Notes: generated by a model from the letters alone, not told the origin. Positions 1 to 8,929 are shown, counted from the stretch's first letter. The stretch is 64,000 nt of DNA from Agaribacillus aureus (GCA_030442055.1 JAUJEB010000007.1:496001-560000), one strand, 5' to 3'. Made by a program: numbers and translations.

Positions 1-79
1 AAGCGTAAGTCCAGCTTCCTTTTCCAGGGCTTTTTTGTAAGAGATATGCTCCATTTACGATAGGTTCTTTGTTTTTCAT
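1..79 (-). CDS. DUF1905-family protein, N-terminus only (cut by window edge)
   Basis: Only the first 26 residues lie in the window. They read MKNKEPIVNGAYLLQKSP then GKGSWTYA. The YLLxKxPGKGxWTYA signature is characteristic of the small beta-barrel DUF1905 family, often found next to or fused with YdeI/OmpD-associated domains. The ATG at 77-79 is the first in frame. Function is unknown for the family. An ATG in another frame at 52-54 gives no recognisable peptide. Confidence 0.6.
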   Translation of the reverse strand, partial: MKNKEPIVNGAYLLQKSPGKGSWTYA

Positions 80-152
80 TGACCAAAATTAGGGACTAAC
101 GGTGACAGCGGTATGTCAGGGGTAATTTTTATTGGTTAGTTTAGGTTTGGTA

Positions 153-515
153 TTACTGTAAAATAATATCTCCGTCAATGTTTAATTGCTTATGAAGTTT
201 TCTGGCGACATCCATCGTGATATCTCTTTTGCCCCTTAAATGTTCGCTAACCCTTGTTTTTGGAATGTCAAGTCTTTGGGCCAAATCCGACTGTTTCAAT
301 CCTAATTCATACATTCTCAATTTAATCACCTCTATCAGGGAAGGTGTTTCAATTTTGAAGTGCTTATCCTCATATTGTGCGACCAAATCAGAAAGCCTGT
401 CCATCATAACAAAATCGGGATTATCAAAACTGTGATTATCTCCAATTTTAATCATTAGCTCATCAATTTTTTTGAGGGCTTCCTCATATTGTTTTTTAGT
501 TTCAACTGTTTTCAT
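153..515 (-). CDS. HigA-like XRE antitoxin, apparently orphaned
   Basis: The 120-residue protein has an N-terminal helical part and a helix-turn-helix at about residues 65-110 (MYELGLKQSDLAQRLDIPKT, then SEHLRGKR). This layout is that of HigA-type antitoxins, which bind and autoregulate their own operon and neutralise the HigB mRNA interferase. In an intact reverse-order locus higB lies immediately upstream. Here only a short piece of the higB 3' end is found, 11 bases before this start codon. The regulator may be a relic, may cross-neutralise a toxin elsewhere, or may act as a plain repressor. Family assignment is firm and the orphan state is read directly from the sequence. Confidence 0.8.
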   Translation of the reverse strand: MKTVETKKQYEEALKKIDELMIKIGDNHSFDNPDFVMMDRLSDLVAQYEDKHFKIETPSLIEVIKLRMYELGLKQSDLAQRLDIPKTRVSEHLRGKRDITMDVARKLHKQLNIDGDIILQ

Positions 516-526
516 GGTACTGTTTA

Positions 527-592
527 TTAAATGTTTTTTGCATCTATTTTATCATATTCGGCATGAGTACCGATCCATCTGATGTATACTTC
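527..592 (-). pseudogene. 3' stump of a HigB-type toxin gene
   Basis: Translating the minus strand gives the tail VYIRWIGTHAEYDKIDAKNI followed by TAA. The block F/WIGTHAEYDKID is the conserved C-terminal end of HigB/RelE-like mRNA interferases. An in-frame stop lies five codons upstream, and the 3' end of the next gene occupies position 595, so the rest of the toxin has been removed. Order and spacing relative to the antitoxin (11 bases) are those of a normal higBA pair, so this is a deletion remnant rather than a chance match. Confidence 0.65.
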
Positions 593-594
593 TG

Positions 595-1284
595 CTATTG
601 CTGATTATAATAATTTTGAGCGGCCTGTAAGGTCAGTGCCTTATCATTTGAATACATGGGCCCTTCTTTTGAGATTAGAATCCCCTTAATATTTGAGTCG
701 GGTTGATAGTAAGTCTTTGTGTTGTAATCAATACCAAGATTCATTAAATATTTAATCAATAGGCTGGCGTCTAACTTGTTTTTGATCATTCTTTCATTTT
801 CATATCTTGCTAAATCCTCAAAATCCAGCGGTGGGCCATGCTGATGAAATTCCCATTTTCCTTCTTTCATCGCGTATACATATCTGAATTTAGCATCAGC
901 TGTGGTGGCCAGTGGATTTGCATATTCAAACATGGTAGCATCCGGAACGATTGTAGCCCTTACCAGTTCACACCTCAACCTTTCCGAAACCACCGAAGGG
1001 GCTGCTCCGTCTGTTCCTAATATGGTGTTAGAGATCATGGCTGTCCAACCATTGGTTGTTTTGAGGAAGAGAAATCTTCTGATTTCTGTAACGCTAATTG
1101 GCAGCAACTGTAACAGGTTTGCTTCCAAATCACCGGTCAATTCGGTTTTTTGAAGTTCCCGGTTTTCATTGATTTCAAGTGGCTTTTGCCATTGCAGGAA
1201 TTCAGCAACGATATCACCCAACCTGGCTTTTAAAAAATACACCGAGTCGGTTAAGGGACTATATTTTTCATTAAAGAATTTCAT
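595..1284 (-). CDS. Hypothetical protein, 229 residues
   Basis: No signal peptide or membrane segment is visible. The protein looks soluble and globular, with an aromatic-rich core (TTNGWTAMISN, GTDGAAPSVVSERLRCEL, EGKWEFHQHGPPLDFED). I do not recognise the family. The last codons lie directly against the truncated higB stump, so an insertion or deletion in this neighbourhood brought the two together. The ATG at 1282-1284 is preceded by an AT-rich leader. A role related to the antitoxin cannot be inferred. Confidence 0.65.
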   Translation of the reverse strand: MKFFNEKYSPLTDSVYFLKARLGDIVAEFLQWQKPLEINENRELQKTELTGDLEANLLQLLPISVTEIRRFLFLKTTNGWTAMISNTILGTDGAAPSVVSERLRCELVRATIVPDATMFEYANPLATTADAKFRYVYAMKEGKWEFHQHGPPLDFEDLARYENERMIKNKLDASLLIKYLMNLGIDYNTKTYYQPDSNIKGILISKEGPMYSNDKALTLQAAQNYYNQQ

Positions 1285-1407
1285 TTTATTGTGGCTGGCA
1301 TTTTATCATTTGGTCCAATCAATTTATAGAGATCAATGCTTGCCGGCATATTTTTATAATTTGGAATTAAAAAAATCGATCACTTTGAGATCGCCGGATC
1401 AAAAAGC

Positions 1408-2391
1408 CTACCCTGAATTTTTCATAGTTATAACAATAGATCCCAATCTTTGCTCTGTCTCCACATTATTGTGGGCTTCTGCCGCCCTATCCATTGGAAA
1501 AATTTTATCGACTACTGACTTTATCTGTTCTTTTTCGATCATTTCCTTCAGGGCAAGTAGTTCCTCCTCCTTTTCCTTTGCAAAGGCAAAAATCACTGTT
1601 TTGTCGGTGAACTTAGAAGTCAATACGGAATTTAGCATATCTGAGACCCTGGGATTGGCCATTAAGTAGTGTCCTTTGGGGGCGAGCGCTTTGACGCAAC
1701 CTGCATAGGAGCTTTGGGCCACCATGTCCAGGATCACATCGTATTTAAGGTTGTTTTTGGTAAAGTCTTGTTCTTCGTAGTTGATGAAATGATCGGCTCC
1801 GATACGACGTAGCATTTCTTCTTTAATACCACTGTCAACCGCCGTTACTTCCGCGCCCATTGATTTGGCGATCTGAACACCGAAAACGCCGATGCTGCCA
1901 CCGGCACCGTTGATCAAGACCTTTTCTCCTTCCCGGATATTTGCTTTTCTCAAAAAATGAAGCGCATTCAATCCACCTAAGGGTACCGCGGCAGCTTCCT
2001 CAAAGCTCATGTTATACGGCTTTGGTACCATGGTGAGGCTTTCCGGCAAACACATGTATTCACCATAGGCGCCCATCCGAAGTCCCGCCGTGCCAAAAAG
2101 CTGGTCCCCCTTTGTGAATTTTTTGACCGCTTTACCGGTCATGACCACCTCTCCGGCAAAGTACCCACCGAGGATCGGCCTCTTAGGTTTACGGATCCCC
2201 ACCGCGATGCGCAAAGGCAGCCAAAACCACTTGACTGGAAAATTGAAGCTTCGCAACTCACAATCAGATTTCGTCGCTTCGGCAGCGTGAACCCTTATTA
2301 ATATTTCGTCCTCTTTGGGAACAGGTTGATCAACCTCTTCCAGTCTCAGGACATCCGGGAGGCCATATTTTGTGTAAACGATTGCCTTCAT
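1408..2391 (-). CDS. Zinc-free MDR alcohol dehydrogenase / quinone oxidoreductase-like
   Basis: This 327-residue medium-chain dehydrogenase/reductase begins MKAIVYTKYGLP and has the GroES-like N-terminal domain, a GGYFAGEV motif near residue 90, and a Rossmann fold with NGAGGSIGVFGVQIA near residue 160, the NADPH-binding loop. The zinc-ligand cysteines of classical alcohol dehydrogenases are absent, as expected for the quinone-oxidoreductase/RTN4IP1-like branch. It probably reduces activated carbonyls or quinones with NAD(P)H. An FMN azoreductase lies next upstream on the same strand, suggesting shared electrophile or quinone detoxification, though the 157-base gap argues for separate promoters. 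A TTG one codon earlier was not preferred to the ATG at 2389-2391. Confidence 0.85.
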   Translation of the reverse strand: MKAIVYTKYGLPDVLRLEEVDQPVPKEDEILIRVHAAEATKSDCELRSFNFPVKWFWLPLRIAVGIRKPKRPILGGYFAGEVVMTGKAVKKFTKGDQLFGTAGLRMGAYGEYMCLPESLTMVPKPYNMSFEEAAAVPLGGLNALHFLRKANIREGEKVLINGAGGSIGVFGVQIAKSMGAEVTAVDSGIKEEMLRRIGADHFINYEEQDFTKNNLKYDVILDMVAQSSYAGCVKALAPKGHYLMANPRVSDMLNSVLTSKFTDKTVIFAFAKEKEEELLALKEMIEKEQIKSVVDKIFPMDRAAEAHNNVETEQRLGSIVITMKNSG

Positions 2392-2548
2392 CAATTTTTA
2401 AAAGCTACTTTCGAAGGCTGAATATAATTGAATTTCTGAGTTTACCTTAAATTTAATCAAGTTCTTTAATCTCGATTTTGCGTTCGCACTTTTATTTTAT
2501 CATTTTCCTGTCTTAATTTTTATACATCATTACCCGCCATTTGTGATT

Positions 2549-3139
2549 TTAGTCGAGAATGGAAGCCAATTTTTCCGTCGCCTTTTTTCTTTTTTCCTCA
2601 TATTTAAATCTATTCTCATCTAATTCAATGAACGTTAAATTTTTGATTCCCAGAAATCCCAGGAAGGCAGTAATGTACTGCTTTGAAAAATCCATTGGAC
2701 TTCCCAAAGGAACACCACCGGTGGTTATTACAATGATGGCCTTCTTGCCTTCAACCAGTCCGAGCGGATATCCCTGTTCATTGTATTGATAGGTTTTTCC
2801 AGCCCTGGCTACCAGATCAAAATAGGCTTTCAGACTTGCCGGTATGGTGAAATTATACATGGGGGCCCCGATCACCAGAATCTCGCTTTCTAAAAGTTCA
2901 TCCACAAGTTGGTCCGATACTTTTGTAAGGAGGCGTTGTTCTTCATTTAACGGTCCTTTGTGAAAAATGGCTTCCACAAACTTGTCGTTTGGAAAAGGTA
3001 AATTACTGTATGCTACATCCCGGTCTATTATTTCAGCGCTGGGATATTTAACTAATAATTTGGAGATAACCCGATCTACTTCAACCCGGCTAAGCGATGT
3101 TTGCCTGGAGGCGCTGGCATTAATTTTTAATACTTTCAT
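2549..3139 (-). CDS. azoR: FMN-dependent NADH azoreductase
   Basis: The 196-residue flavodoxin-like protein shows the AzoR signatures: N-terminal phosphate-binding loop (INASASRQTSLSR), the FMN-binding APMYNFTIPASLKAYFD block near residue 95, and the ITTGGVPLGSP loop near residue 140. The family uses NADH and FMN to reduce quinones and azo compounds in the cytoplasm as a homodimer. A diverged paralogue lies at 55901-56506 in a MocR-controlled operon. The two share motifs but are clearly different sequences, so they probably answer different signals. Confidence 0.9.
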   Translation of the reverse strand: MKVLKINASASRQTSLSRVEVDRVISKLLVKYPSAEIIDRDVAYSNLPFPNDKFVEAIFHKGPLNEEQRLLTKVSDQLVDELLESEILVIGAPMYNFTIPASLKAYFDLVARAGKTYQYNEQGYPLGLVEGKKAIIVITTGGVPLGSPMDFSKQYITAFLGFLGIKNLTFIELDENRFKYEEKRKKATEKLASILD

Positions 3140-3198
3140 TTTGTGAAATTTTAAAGTTCACCCTCGTGACGACTGGAATTTTAAAATGGGGACAACTT

Positions 3199-3291
3199 TT
3201 ATTTCAATTTTTTCCGGATAGTGTAGCTTCCGGTGGCGAGTTGAAAAATGAGGTTGTTGACAAATGGAATGTATCCGTTATCGCTCGAAAA
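3199..3291 (-). pseudogene. Possible gene remnant between azoR and a membrane protein
   Basis: One minus-strand frame reads FSSDNGYIPFVNNLI then FQLATGSYTIRKKLK and TAA, with an in-frame stop just upstream and no start. The composition looks protein-like, resembling the C-terminal end of a small globular protein, but the family is not recognised. It may be chance; it is recorded because it fills most of the 3140-3335 gap. Confidence 0.25.
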
Positions 3292-3335
3292 TCAATGATC
3301 TGGGAATGGTCATTTTGAGACGATTTCTGATGAGG

Positions 3336-3746
3336 CTACATTTTTGAAACTTTGATAATTTGAAATTTCTTAAATAATAAAGCCGAAAATGCCGATAAAA
3401 TACCCAGAATAAGCCAATAAACAGGTGCTATCATCATTAACGTTAATCGGTAGGAGTTATAAATTTTTATATCCTCGAGTGTTGCCATCTCGTCCTGATG
3501 ATTTTCAAGATAGACATCTACAAAAGATAAATGTACGATTGTTATTATGATACCAACTAAAACCGAAAATGCAAAAGCATACAGAAATAGTCTTTGTTGA
3601 AACATCTTGCTATATATAATTCCAAGTACTATAATCAATACGAGCCAAATAAGAATCTCATATTGACCCGGAATGATAAACAGGGTTATTAATCCGGCAG
3701 TAATTCCCGCAATTACACTAATCAGATATTTCTTAAAGTATTTCAT
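3336..3746 (-). CDS. Small inner-membrane protein, four predicted TM segments
   Basis: The 136-residue protein starts at MKYFKKYLIS. An upstream TTG start is possible but would place a poorly hydrophobic extension before the first helix. Four hydrophobic segments are visible (about residues 6-24, 28-46, 52-70 and 105-127), with a charged loop between the last two. No catalytic motif is seen and the family is not recognised. It is transcribed in the same direction as its neighbours but with large gaps on both sides. Confidence 0.6.
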   Translation of the reverse strand: MKYFKKYLISVIAGITAGLITLFIIPGQYEILIWLVLIIVLGIIYSKMFQQRLFLYAFAFSVLVGIIITIVHLSFVDVYLENHQDEMATLEDIKIYNSYRLTLMMIAPVYWLILGILSAFSALLFKKFQIIKVSKM

Positions 3747-3873
3747 TGTCTGTTTTGCAAATCCGGCTGGGGGTAAGCATTTGATTATCAATATTTTCTT
3801 CTTTAAATCCGCTCGGAGTAAAAGTTAATGCGGTTTATAGAAGCCTGGTTTGATACATAATTTTTTCGGACAA

Positions 3874-4443
3874 TTATTTGGTTTGGAACCTGATCTTGAA
3901 CTGTCCACCAGCTACTTCCACAACATCATCAGTATCGCGAATTACGGAGGGATTAACTCTGATATGATAGAGTTTTCCCTCGAATTCTCCACTTATCGTA
4001 CCGTCTTCCACGCTGGTTATGGTAATTTTCACCTCGTCAACGCCCACTCCTGAGTAAAAACAAAGCACGTCAGCTGCGGAGCAAGGTTCCTGTAACGCTT
4101 TCGCAGATTCGTCAACCCAGGTAATGATACCTTCAACGCCCGTAAGGGAGTAGGGAACGGTTAGATTTTCTATATCAACACCATTGATCCTGATTGTCCA
4201 GAAACCTTCACTATCATTTTCACCGTTTTTGAAGGACTGCAAAAGAAGCGTCTTATCGGCTCGATTGTAAACATTGACAGTACCATTAGTTCCACCATCA
4301 AAAACGGTTTGTTTATAAGGAAGCGTATTACCTTCAACTTCTCCCTTTATTGAAAACTCAGATACGACAGGTGACCCGTCGTCATCATTTTGGCATGACC
4401 ATAGAAGGGCCACACATGCAAATACCATTACAATACTTTTCAT
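3874..4443 (-). CDS. Hypothetical lipoprotein
   Basis: The N-terminus MKSIVMVFACVALLWSC is a lipoprotein signal peptide with lipobox LWSC. The mature protein begins CQNDDDGSP, the acidic linker usual for Bacteroidota surface lipoproteins. The remaining approximately 170 residues are beta-rich with no recognised domain. The ATG at 4441-4443 was chosen over a GTG two codons upstream because it places the basic residue directly before the hydrophobic core. Function unknown. Confidence 0.65.
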   Translation of the reverse strand: MKSIVMVFACVALLWSCQNDDDGSPVVSEFSIKGEVEGNTLPYKQTVFDGGTNGTVNVYNRADKTLLLQSFKNGENDSEGFWTIRINGVDIENLTVPYSLTGVEGIITWVDESAKALQEPCSAADVLCFYSGVGVDEVKITITSVEDGTISGEFEGKLYHIRVNPSVIRDTDDVVEVAGGQFKIRFQTK

Positions 4444-4541
4444 TTTCACTTAAAATTTCAATTAATATTTAGTTAAGTTTTTTGACCTGAATTAAAACGC
4501 TGCAAGTTAGCCAACTATATTCAAAAAGGGATGAACCGAGG

Positions 4542-5114
4542 TTAAGAAATTCGCCTTCTGATCCGGCTCAATGCCTGAGGGGTAATACCAATGTAAGAAG
4601 CAATATGCTTCAAAGGGATTTTCTGTATGAGTTGTGGTTGATTTTCGAACAGCTCCAGGTAACGCTGCTCGGCTGACTTGGTAAGCAAGTCCAATTCCCT
4701 GCTGCTTTTTTCCATATAAAGCACCTCAGCCGCTAATCTTCCGATTAAGTTGCCAACGCTGGTTTGTGAATAGATCTTTTGTAGATCATCATAATTGATC
4801 CTCCAAAGTGAAGCCGGGGTAATGGCCTGGACATTGATCAGAGACTCATTTCGTTGCAAAAAGGAATCATAAGAGCTGAAAATCGTTTCATGGAAGGAAA
4901 ACTCCAACGTGATTTCACTGTACTGGCGATTGACATATGATCTTAAGATACCCTTCTCTATGAAATATAGATATTTTTCTATCTCACCTACTTTAAGGAT
5001 ATGCTCATTTTTAGTATAGTCTCTTTTGTGAAAGAGCGGAGCCATAACATGCCAATCCCTCTCTGAAATTGGGTGAAGTGTTTCAAGTGCCTGCCGAATT
5101 GCCGATTTGCTCAT
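4542..5114 (-). CDS. Crp/Fnr-family transcriptional regulator
   Basis: The 190-residue protein has an N-terminal cyclic-nucleotide-binding-like beta-roll (KNEHILKVGEIEKYLYFIEK, then GILRSYV) and a C-terminal helix-turn-helix ending HIASYIGITPQALSRIRRRI, the signature of the large Bacteroidota Crp/Fnr expansion. No cysteines suitable for an Fnr-type iron-sulfur cluster are seen. A longer reading frame reaches 5174, but the ATG at 5112-5114 (MSKSAIRQALE) matches usual family N-termini. The next gene upstream encodes a class III nucleotide cyclase, so a cyclic-nucleotide link is tempting; most Bacteroidota members of this family do not have demonstrated cNMP binding, so that link is inference. 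Confidence 0.85.
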   Translation of the reverse strand: MSKSAIRQALETLHPISERDWHVMAPLFHKRDYTKNEHILKVGEIEKYLYFIEKGILRSYVNRQYSEITLEFSFHETIFSSYDSFLQRNESLINVQAITPASLWRINYDDLQKIYSQTSVGNLIGRLAAEVLYMEKSSRELDLLTKSAEQRYLELFENQPQLIQKIPLKHIASYIGITPQALSRIRRRIS

Positions 5115-5222
5115 GGTACCCTTTGGTATAATACTTTCAGTGATATATGTTATGAACGTATGCTTTGATCCCACCGGCCATTTTTATTTTCAGGTAGGTA
5201 TCAGACTGACGGTTCCTGGCCT

Positions 5223-6272
5223 TTATTTCCCAAAAATATGAACAGCTTCTTGCTTTCCTTTGAATAAATGATGACCTAAATCTTCGAATTCCTCTTCCGT
5301 TTTTAGTCGTTCGAAAAGAGGTTTTGAGATTAGAATTTGTTTGCCATGTTTGTGAACGGCAGCACAAACCCTCGCGGTGGTATTAATAGTATTGCCATGG
5401 TAAGCAATTTCCTTTTTTGAAACGCCTACCTCAGTAATTGAGACTTCCCCAATATGCATCCCGGCTTTGAATCCAGGAAAGACACCATAGTTTTTTTCAT
5501 AGTATCCTCTTCGGGTTTTCAGAACTTCCTGCGCCATATTAAAAGCTCTCAGACAGTTGTTATTTTTGATGCCATATTTTTGTTTCCAGATAACTACCAC
5601 TTCATCTCCAACATATTGTAAAACACTTCCTTGTGTTTCGGTTATGGGGGTGTCAATGTCTCTGAAAAAATCTGTTACCAAAGCACTGTATTTGCTGGGA
5701 CCCAATTGTTCCGCGATAGTGGTTGAATCATTTAGATCAAGAAACATGAAAATCCGTACCTCGACAGATGGTTTATGGTATTTTCCGGTCAAATAATTGA
5801 GTAGCACACCTTTTCCAAAAAAAGGTTGAAGTTGCCAGCCAATGGTCGCTATTAAAGAAACAGATAAAATCCAAATAGCATTAATATTAGAAAGTAAATA
5901 CTCCCTTTTTATATTATCTACTACCGAGGTTTCAGCTAAGTCGGAAAGATCATATCCTATGGATTTTATATAGAAAAGAAATGAAACAAAAGTCAGTATT
6001 AGTATTACCAGAAAGTAAATAACAGATCTCAATAGTAAAAGAATTGCATATGGAAGCCGGATCATTTTAGGGTGGGCAAAAAACAGCTCTAACAGACCAT
6101 TTATAAAGCCTATAAGGAAAAAAGTTAGCGTTGTATGCAAAATTGTTTTGGGATATCCCAGGATGACATGCAAAATGCTTCCTGCCAATAAACCCAAAAA
6201 AGCGAATCTTAGCGCTAAGCGTAAGGCGAGTCTTTGTTTGGGAGATGACTGGTAGTATGATGAGGGTTTCAT
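5223..6272 (-). CDS. Membrane-bound class III adenylate/guanylate cyclase
   Basis: The 349-residue protein has four N-terminal hydrophobic segments (residues about 20-160) followed by a class III cyclase catalytic domain. Visible motifs are the metal-binding region FMFLDLNDSTTIAEQLG, QYVGDEVVVIW carrying the second aspartate, and GNTINTTARV near the C-terminus with the transition-state arginine. A KKE just before it is where the purine-specifying lysine usually lies. It should synthesise cAMP (or cGMP) at the cytoplasmic face of the inner membrane. It lies immediately upstream of the Crp/Fnr-family gene on the same strand, about 108 bases away. Confidence 0.88.
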   Translation of the reverse strand: MKPSSYYQSSPKQRLALRLALRFAFLGLLAGSILHVILGYPKTILHTTLTFFLIGFINGLLELFFAHPKMIRLPYAILLLLRSVIYFLVILILTFVSFLFYIKSIGYDLSDLAETSVVDNIKREYLLSNINAIWILSVSLIATIGWQLQPFFGKGVLLNYLTGKYHKPSVEVRIFMFLDLNDSTTIAEQLGPSKYSALVTDFFRDIDTPITETQGSVLQYVGDEVVVIWKQKYGIKNNNCLRAFNMAQEVLKTRRGYYEKNYGVFPGFKAGMHIGEVSITEVGVSKKEIAYHGNTINTTARVCAAVHKHGKQILISKPLFERLKTEEEFEDLGHHLFKGKQEAVHIFGK

Positions 6273-6535
6273 AGGAATGGTCTAATAACTTTGGAGGCCT
6301 TTTTATTGAAAGTTAAGCAAAAAAGTTAACTATCAAAGGTTTACCAATCGTCAGCCCTGACCCCTTACCAGCTATTCACGATTATAGCCCCAAAAAAATT
6401 ACCTAGCCATTTTAATTTTTATTTCCATTTTAATTGAATTCTCACGCTGTCACCCTACTCGCCCTAAAAAATTTGCAATAAGTGAATTGCCTCACGTGTT
6501 GAAAATATCAATGTCTTAGCCGCAAATTATTTACA

Positions 6536-7212
6536 TCATGCTAAAAATCCTTTTAATTCCAGCAGGGAATCCAGAATATAATTTGGTTGGGCAGTTTCGA
6601 GTTGTTACCGGGTGTGTGCTCCGGTAGTTACTGCCACCGTTATTCCACATTGCGCATTTTTTCCTTCCTCAATATCGATAATCGAATCTCCTGCTTTAAG
6701 GACTTTAGATGTATCATCGATTTTAAGCTTATCCATAGCCATCAGGATCATATCGGGATATGGTCTTCCATTGCTCACGTCATCGGCCGTAATCAGGGTG
6801 TCGTAGTGAACACCTTGTTTCCAATTCATTTTATCCAAAAGCAAGTGCGCGATTTTTGCGTTATACCCTGTGTTCAAGGCAATTTTGATATCCTTTTCTT
6901 TAAGGAAGATTATCAACTCTTCCATATGATCAAATGACTTTACCTGCAGGGTTTCATAGGCACTATTAAGTTTTACCTTAAAGTTTCCAAAAATCTTTTC
7001 GGAGATTCTTTATATGGGTTATCAGGCATTTTTGCCAGAATGTCATGAATTGCCTTGTGTTTTTCCTTGCCGGCCCCGTGCTCAAGAACGAATTCCAGGC
7101 TGACGTCATGATCCGCCTCGTTGATAGTACTTTGCACGGTTTTATAGACCACATTGTCCTCATCGACCGTTGTTCCGGCCATATCAAAAACTACAAGTTC
7201 GATTGTTTTCAT
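6536..7212 (-). pseudogene. Broken phosphonatase-like HAD hydrolase
   Basis: The first 79 codons read MKTIELVVFDMAGTTVDEDN, with the nucleophile aspartate of the HAD superfamily and the FDMAGTTVDE signature of phosphonoacetaldehyde-hydrolase-like (phosphonatase-like) enzymes. The frame shifts near 6980; the downstream frame continues with AYETLQVKSFDHMEEL, NTGYNAK, ITADDVSNGRPYPDMI and AGDSIIDIEEGKNA, all family motifs. A second lesion, an in-frame TAA at 6605-6607, cuts off a further 22 family-like codons ending at TGA 6536-6538. Two independent lesions make a sequencing error an unlikely sole explanation. It lies directly downstream of a phosphonate-type dehydrogenase. Confidence 0.75.
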
Positions 7213-7242
7213 ATATTATAAAGCATTATCGTAAAAATATTC

Positions 7243-8334
7243 TTATTGATCTTTTGTGCTGAGAGAGATACCCAACCGGTAGTGCTGACCTTTTTCAGCT
7301 ACCTCAAAAGCTCTGTCAAGCTCCGAGAGTGGATATTCTTCGCCGACAAGGTCAGCAAATGGATATTTAGTGCGAAATTTGGACACGAATGAAATCGCCT
7401 GGCCCAGGTCTTCCGGTATATAATTATGCAGGCCTTTTATGGTCAAAAGGTTTCGTACTATCGTTTCGGCATTTACTGAGAAATCCTTTTGCTGAAATGT
7501 GGAGCCCACTAAAACACAAGTTCCTCCAATATTCAGCATTTTAATAGCCATCTCGATGGCCGATGGAATTCCGCTGGTATCAACAATCACGTCGAGACCT
7601 CCGTTTTCTGAGACCATTTCGAGCAAAGTGTTGAAAGGGTTATCGGTTCTTATCGTTATATCGGCACCAAATTGAGTGCTATATTGTAGCCGTTTTTCGG
7701 CTATGTCCATGGCAATTACTTTTTTAGCTCCTTTTTCTTTAGCCATTGCGCAGGCAGAAAGTCCCAACATACCTACTCCCATAATGCCGACATTTTTATT
7801 CTCTAAATTTTCCGCCAATCGCATAGCTCCCGCAATAGTTGCATGCGTGCAATTTAGCGGGGCCGCTTCTTTGACCGTGATGTTGTCTGGAAGCTTAAAA
7901 ATGCTGGTACCGGCCTTCAGGAGACAATGGGTAGCAAAACCACCACTTAGTTCTTTTTTTTCATTGAGTTTTTCGTGCCCATACTTAAAAAGAGATTTTG
8001 ATTTTTGTGGAATACCCATTCTGGCCATTTTATCGGTAGGATCATAGGCATAAACAGACCAGGTAACACGATCCCCTATTTTTATGGCTTCACCGCTGAA
8101 ATCGGTGACCCCTTCTTTTGCCGTTCCGACAACATGGCCCATTATTTCATGACCCAAAATACCTGTGTGACCACATCGCCGGCCGTAAAAAGTATGAAGA
8201 TCGCTTGAACAAATAGTGGTGTATGCAATTTTAACCAGAATCTCACCTTTCCCGAGTTCGGGAAGCTGGATGCTCATAGGTGAAAATGGTTGTCCCACTT
8301 TTTCAAATACCATTGCCAACGCTTCGTTTTCCAT
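7243..8334 (-). CDS. HpnZ-like zinc-binding dehydrogenase of phosphonate-type loci
   Basis: The 363-residue MDR enzyme begins MENEALAMVFEKVGQPF and carries the catalytic-zinc motif CSSDLHTFYGRR plus GHEIMGHVVG, and a Rossmann fold near GVGMLGLSACAMA. These N-terminal features match the alcohol dehydrogenase group proposed to take part in phosphonate catabolism (TIGR03366-like). The structural-zinc lobe is degenerate: the segment around YDPTDKMARMGIPQKSKSLF lacks the expected cysteines. An ORF extending to 8487 was rejected because it would overlap the regulator and lacks family sequence. It sits 30 bases upstream of the broken phosphonatase-like gene and 10 bases after the regulator, as one operon. 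Confidence 0.82.
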   Translation of the reverse strand: MENEALAMVFEKVGQPFSPMSIQLPELGKGEILVKIAYTTICSSDLHTFYGRRCGHTGILGHEIMGHVVGTAKEGVTDFSGEAIKIGDRVTWSVYAYDPTDKMARMGIPQKSKSLFKYGHEKLNEKKELSGGFATHCLLKAGTSIFKLPDNITVKEAAPLNCTHATIAGAMRLAENLENKNVGIMGVGMLGLSACAMAKEKGAKKVIAMDIAEKRLQYSTQFGADITIRTDNPFNTLLEMVSENGGLDVIVDTSGIPSAIEMAIKMLNIGGTCVLVGSTFQQKDFSVNAETIVRNLLTIKGLHNYIPEDLGQAISFVSKFRTKYPFADLVGEEYPLSELDRAFEVAEKGQHYRLGISLSTKDQ

Positions 8335-8344
8335 TTTAAAATAG

Positions 8345-8929
8345 TTAAGAAAGTGTAATAAAGTAGATGACGAGTAGTACAGAGTCCTCATCGTTTTTGT
8401 TGAGGGGAACATGATCAATTCTGCCATCGAAAAACAGGGAATCACCTTCTTCCATATGAAATGTCTCCTTTCCCAGTTCATAATCAATGTTTCCCTTTAT
8501 TAAATAGATATATTCGAACCCTTCCGTGGATAACCTTTTTCTCCGGGCATCTTTGGCTAGGGTGAGGAGAGAAATTTCCATAGAAGATTTCTCCAGGGTG
8601 TATGAAAGTATCGTCTCATAATCAAACCCCCTGGAATCCTCTTCCTTTTCTATTCCAGTATATGTATTCCGTTTTTTAAATATGTATCCCTTAAAGTCAT
8701 CGCCCTTGCTGTAATCGGAAAAAAAGTTATTCAAATCCAATTCAAGCGCATCAAAAATCTGCAATAAAGACGGTAAAGTAGGGAAAACCCTTCCGTTCTC
8801 GATTTTTGAGAGCATGGCAATACTAATGCCTGACTTCTGCGCCAGTTCACCCAATGTTAGGTTTTGGGTCTTTCTAATGTCTTTAATCTTGCCCCCTATC
8901 CAAATGGATATGTAGTCGGCGTTGCCCAT
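8345..8929 (-). CDS. XRE-family regulator with C-terminal cupin
   Basis: The 194-residue protein has an N-terminal helix-turn-helix (LTLGELAQKSGISIAMLSKI, ENGRVFP) and a C-terminal cupin/RmlC-like beta barrel (EGFEYIYLIKGNIDYELG, then EEGDSLFFDGRIDHVP). This PuuR/SutR-like layout lets a small molecule bound in the cupin set DNA affinity. The ATG at 8927-8929 (MGNADYIS) was chosen because a candidate promoter box on this strand lies just upstream, at 8954-8961; a longer ORF to 8995 would read through it. It is first in the operon with the HpnZ-like gene and divergent from the DUF5690 transporter, so it probably controls both. Confidence 0.85.
   Translation of the reverse strand: MGNADYISIWIGGKIKDIRKTQNLTLGELAQKSGISIAMLSKIENGRVFPTLPSLLQIFDALELDLNNFFSDYSKGDDFKGYIFKKRNTYTGIEKEEDSRGFDYETILSYTLEKSSMEISLLTLAKDARRKRLSTEGFEYIYLIKGNIDYELGKETFHMEEGDSLFFDGRIDHVPLNKNDEDSVLLVIYFITLS

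Noticed and set aside
7243-8487. N-terminal extension of the HpnZ-like dehydrogenase to 8487
   Set aside because: The extra residues overlap the upstream regulator gene and do not resemble the family; the ATG at 8334 gives the standard start.
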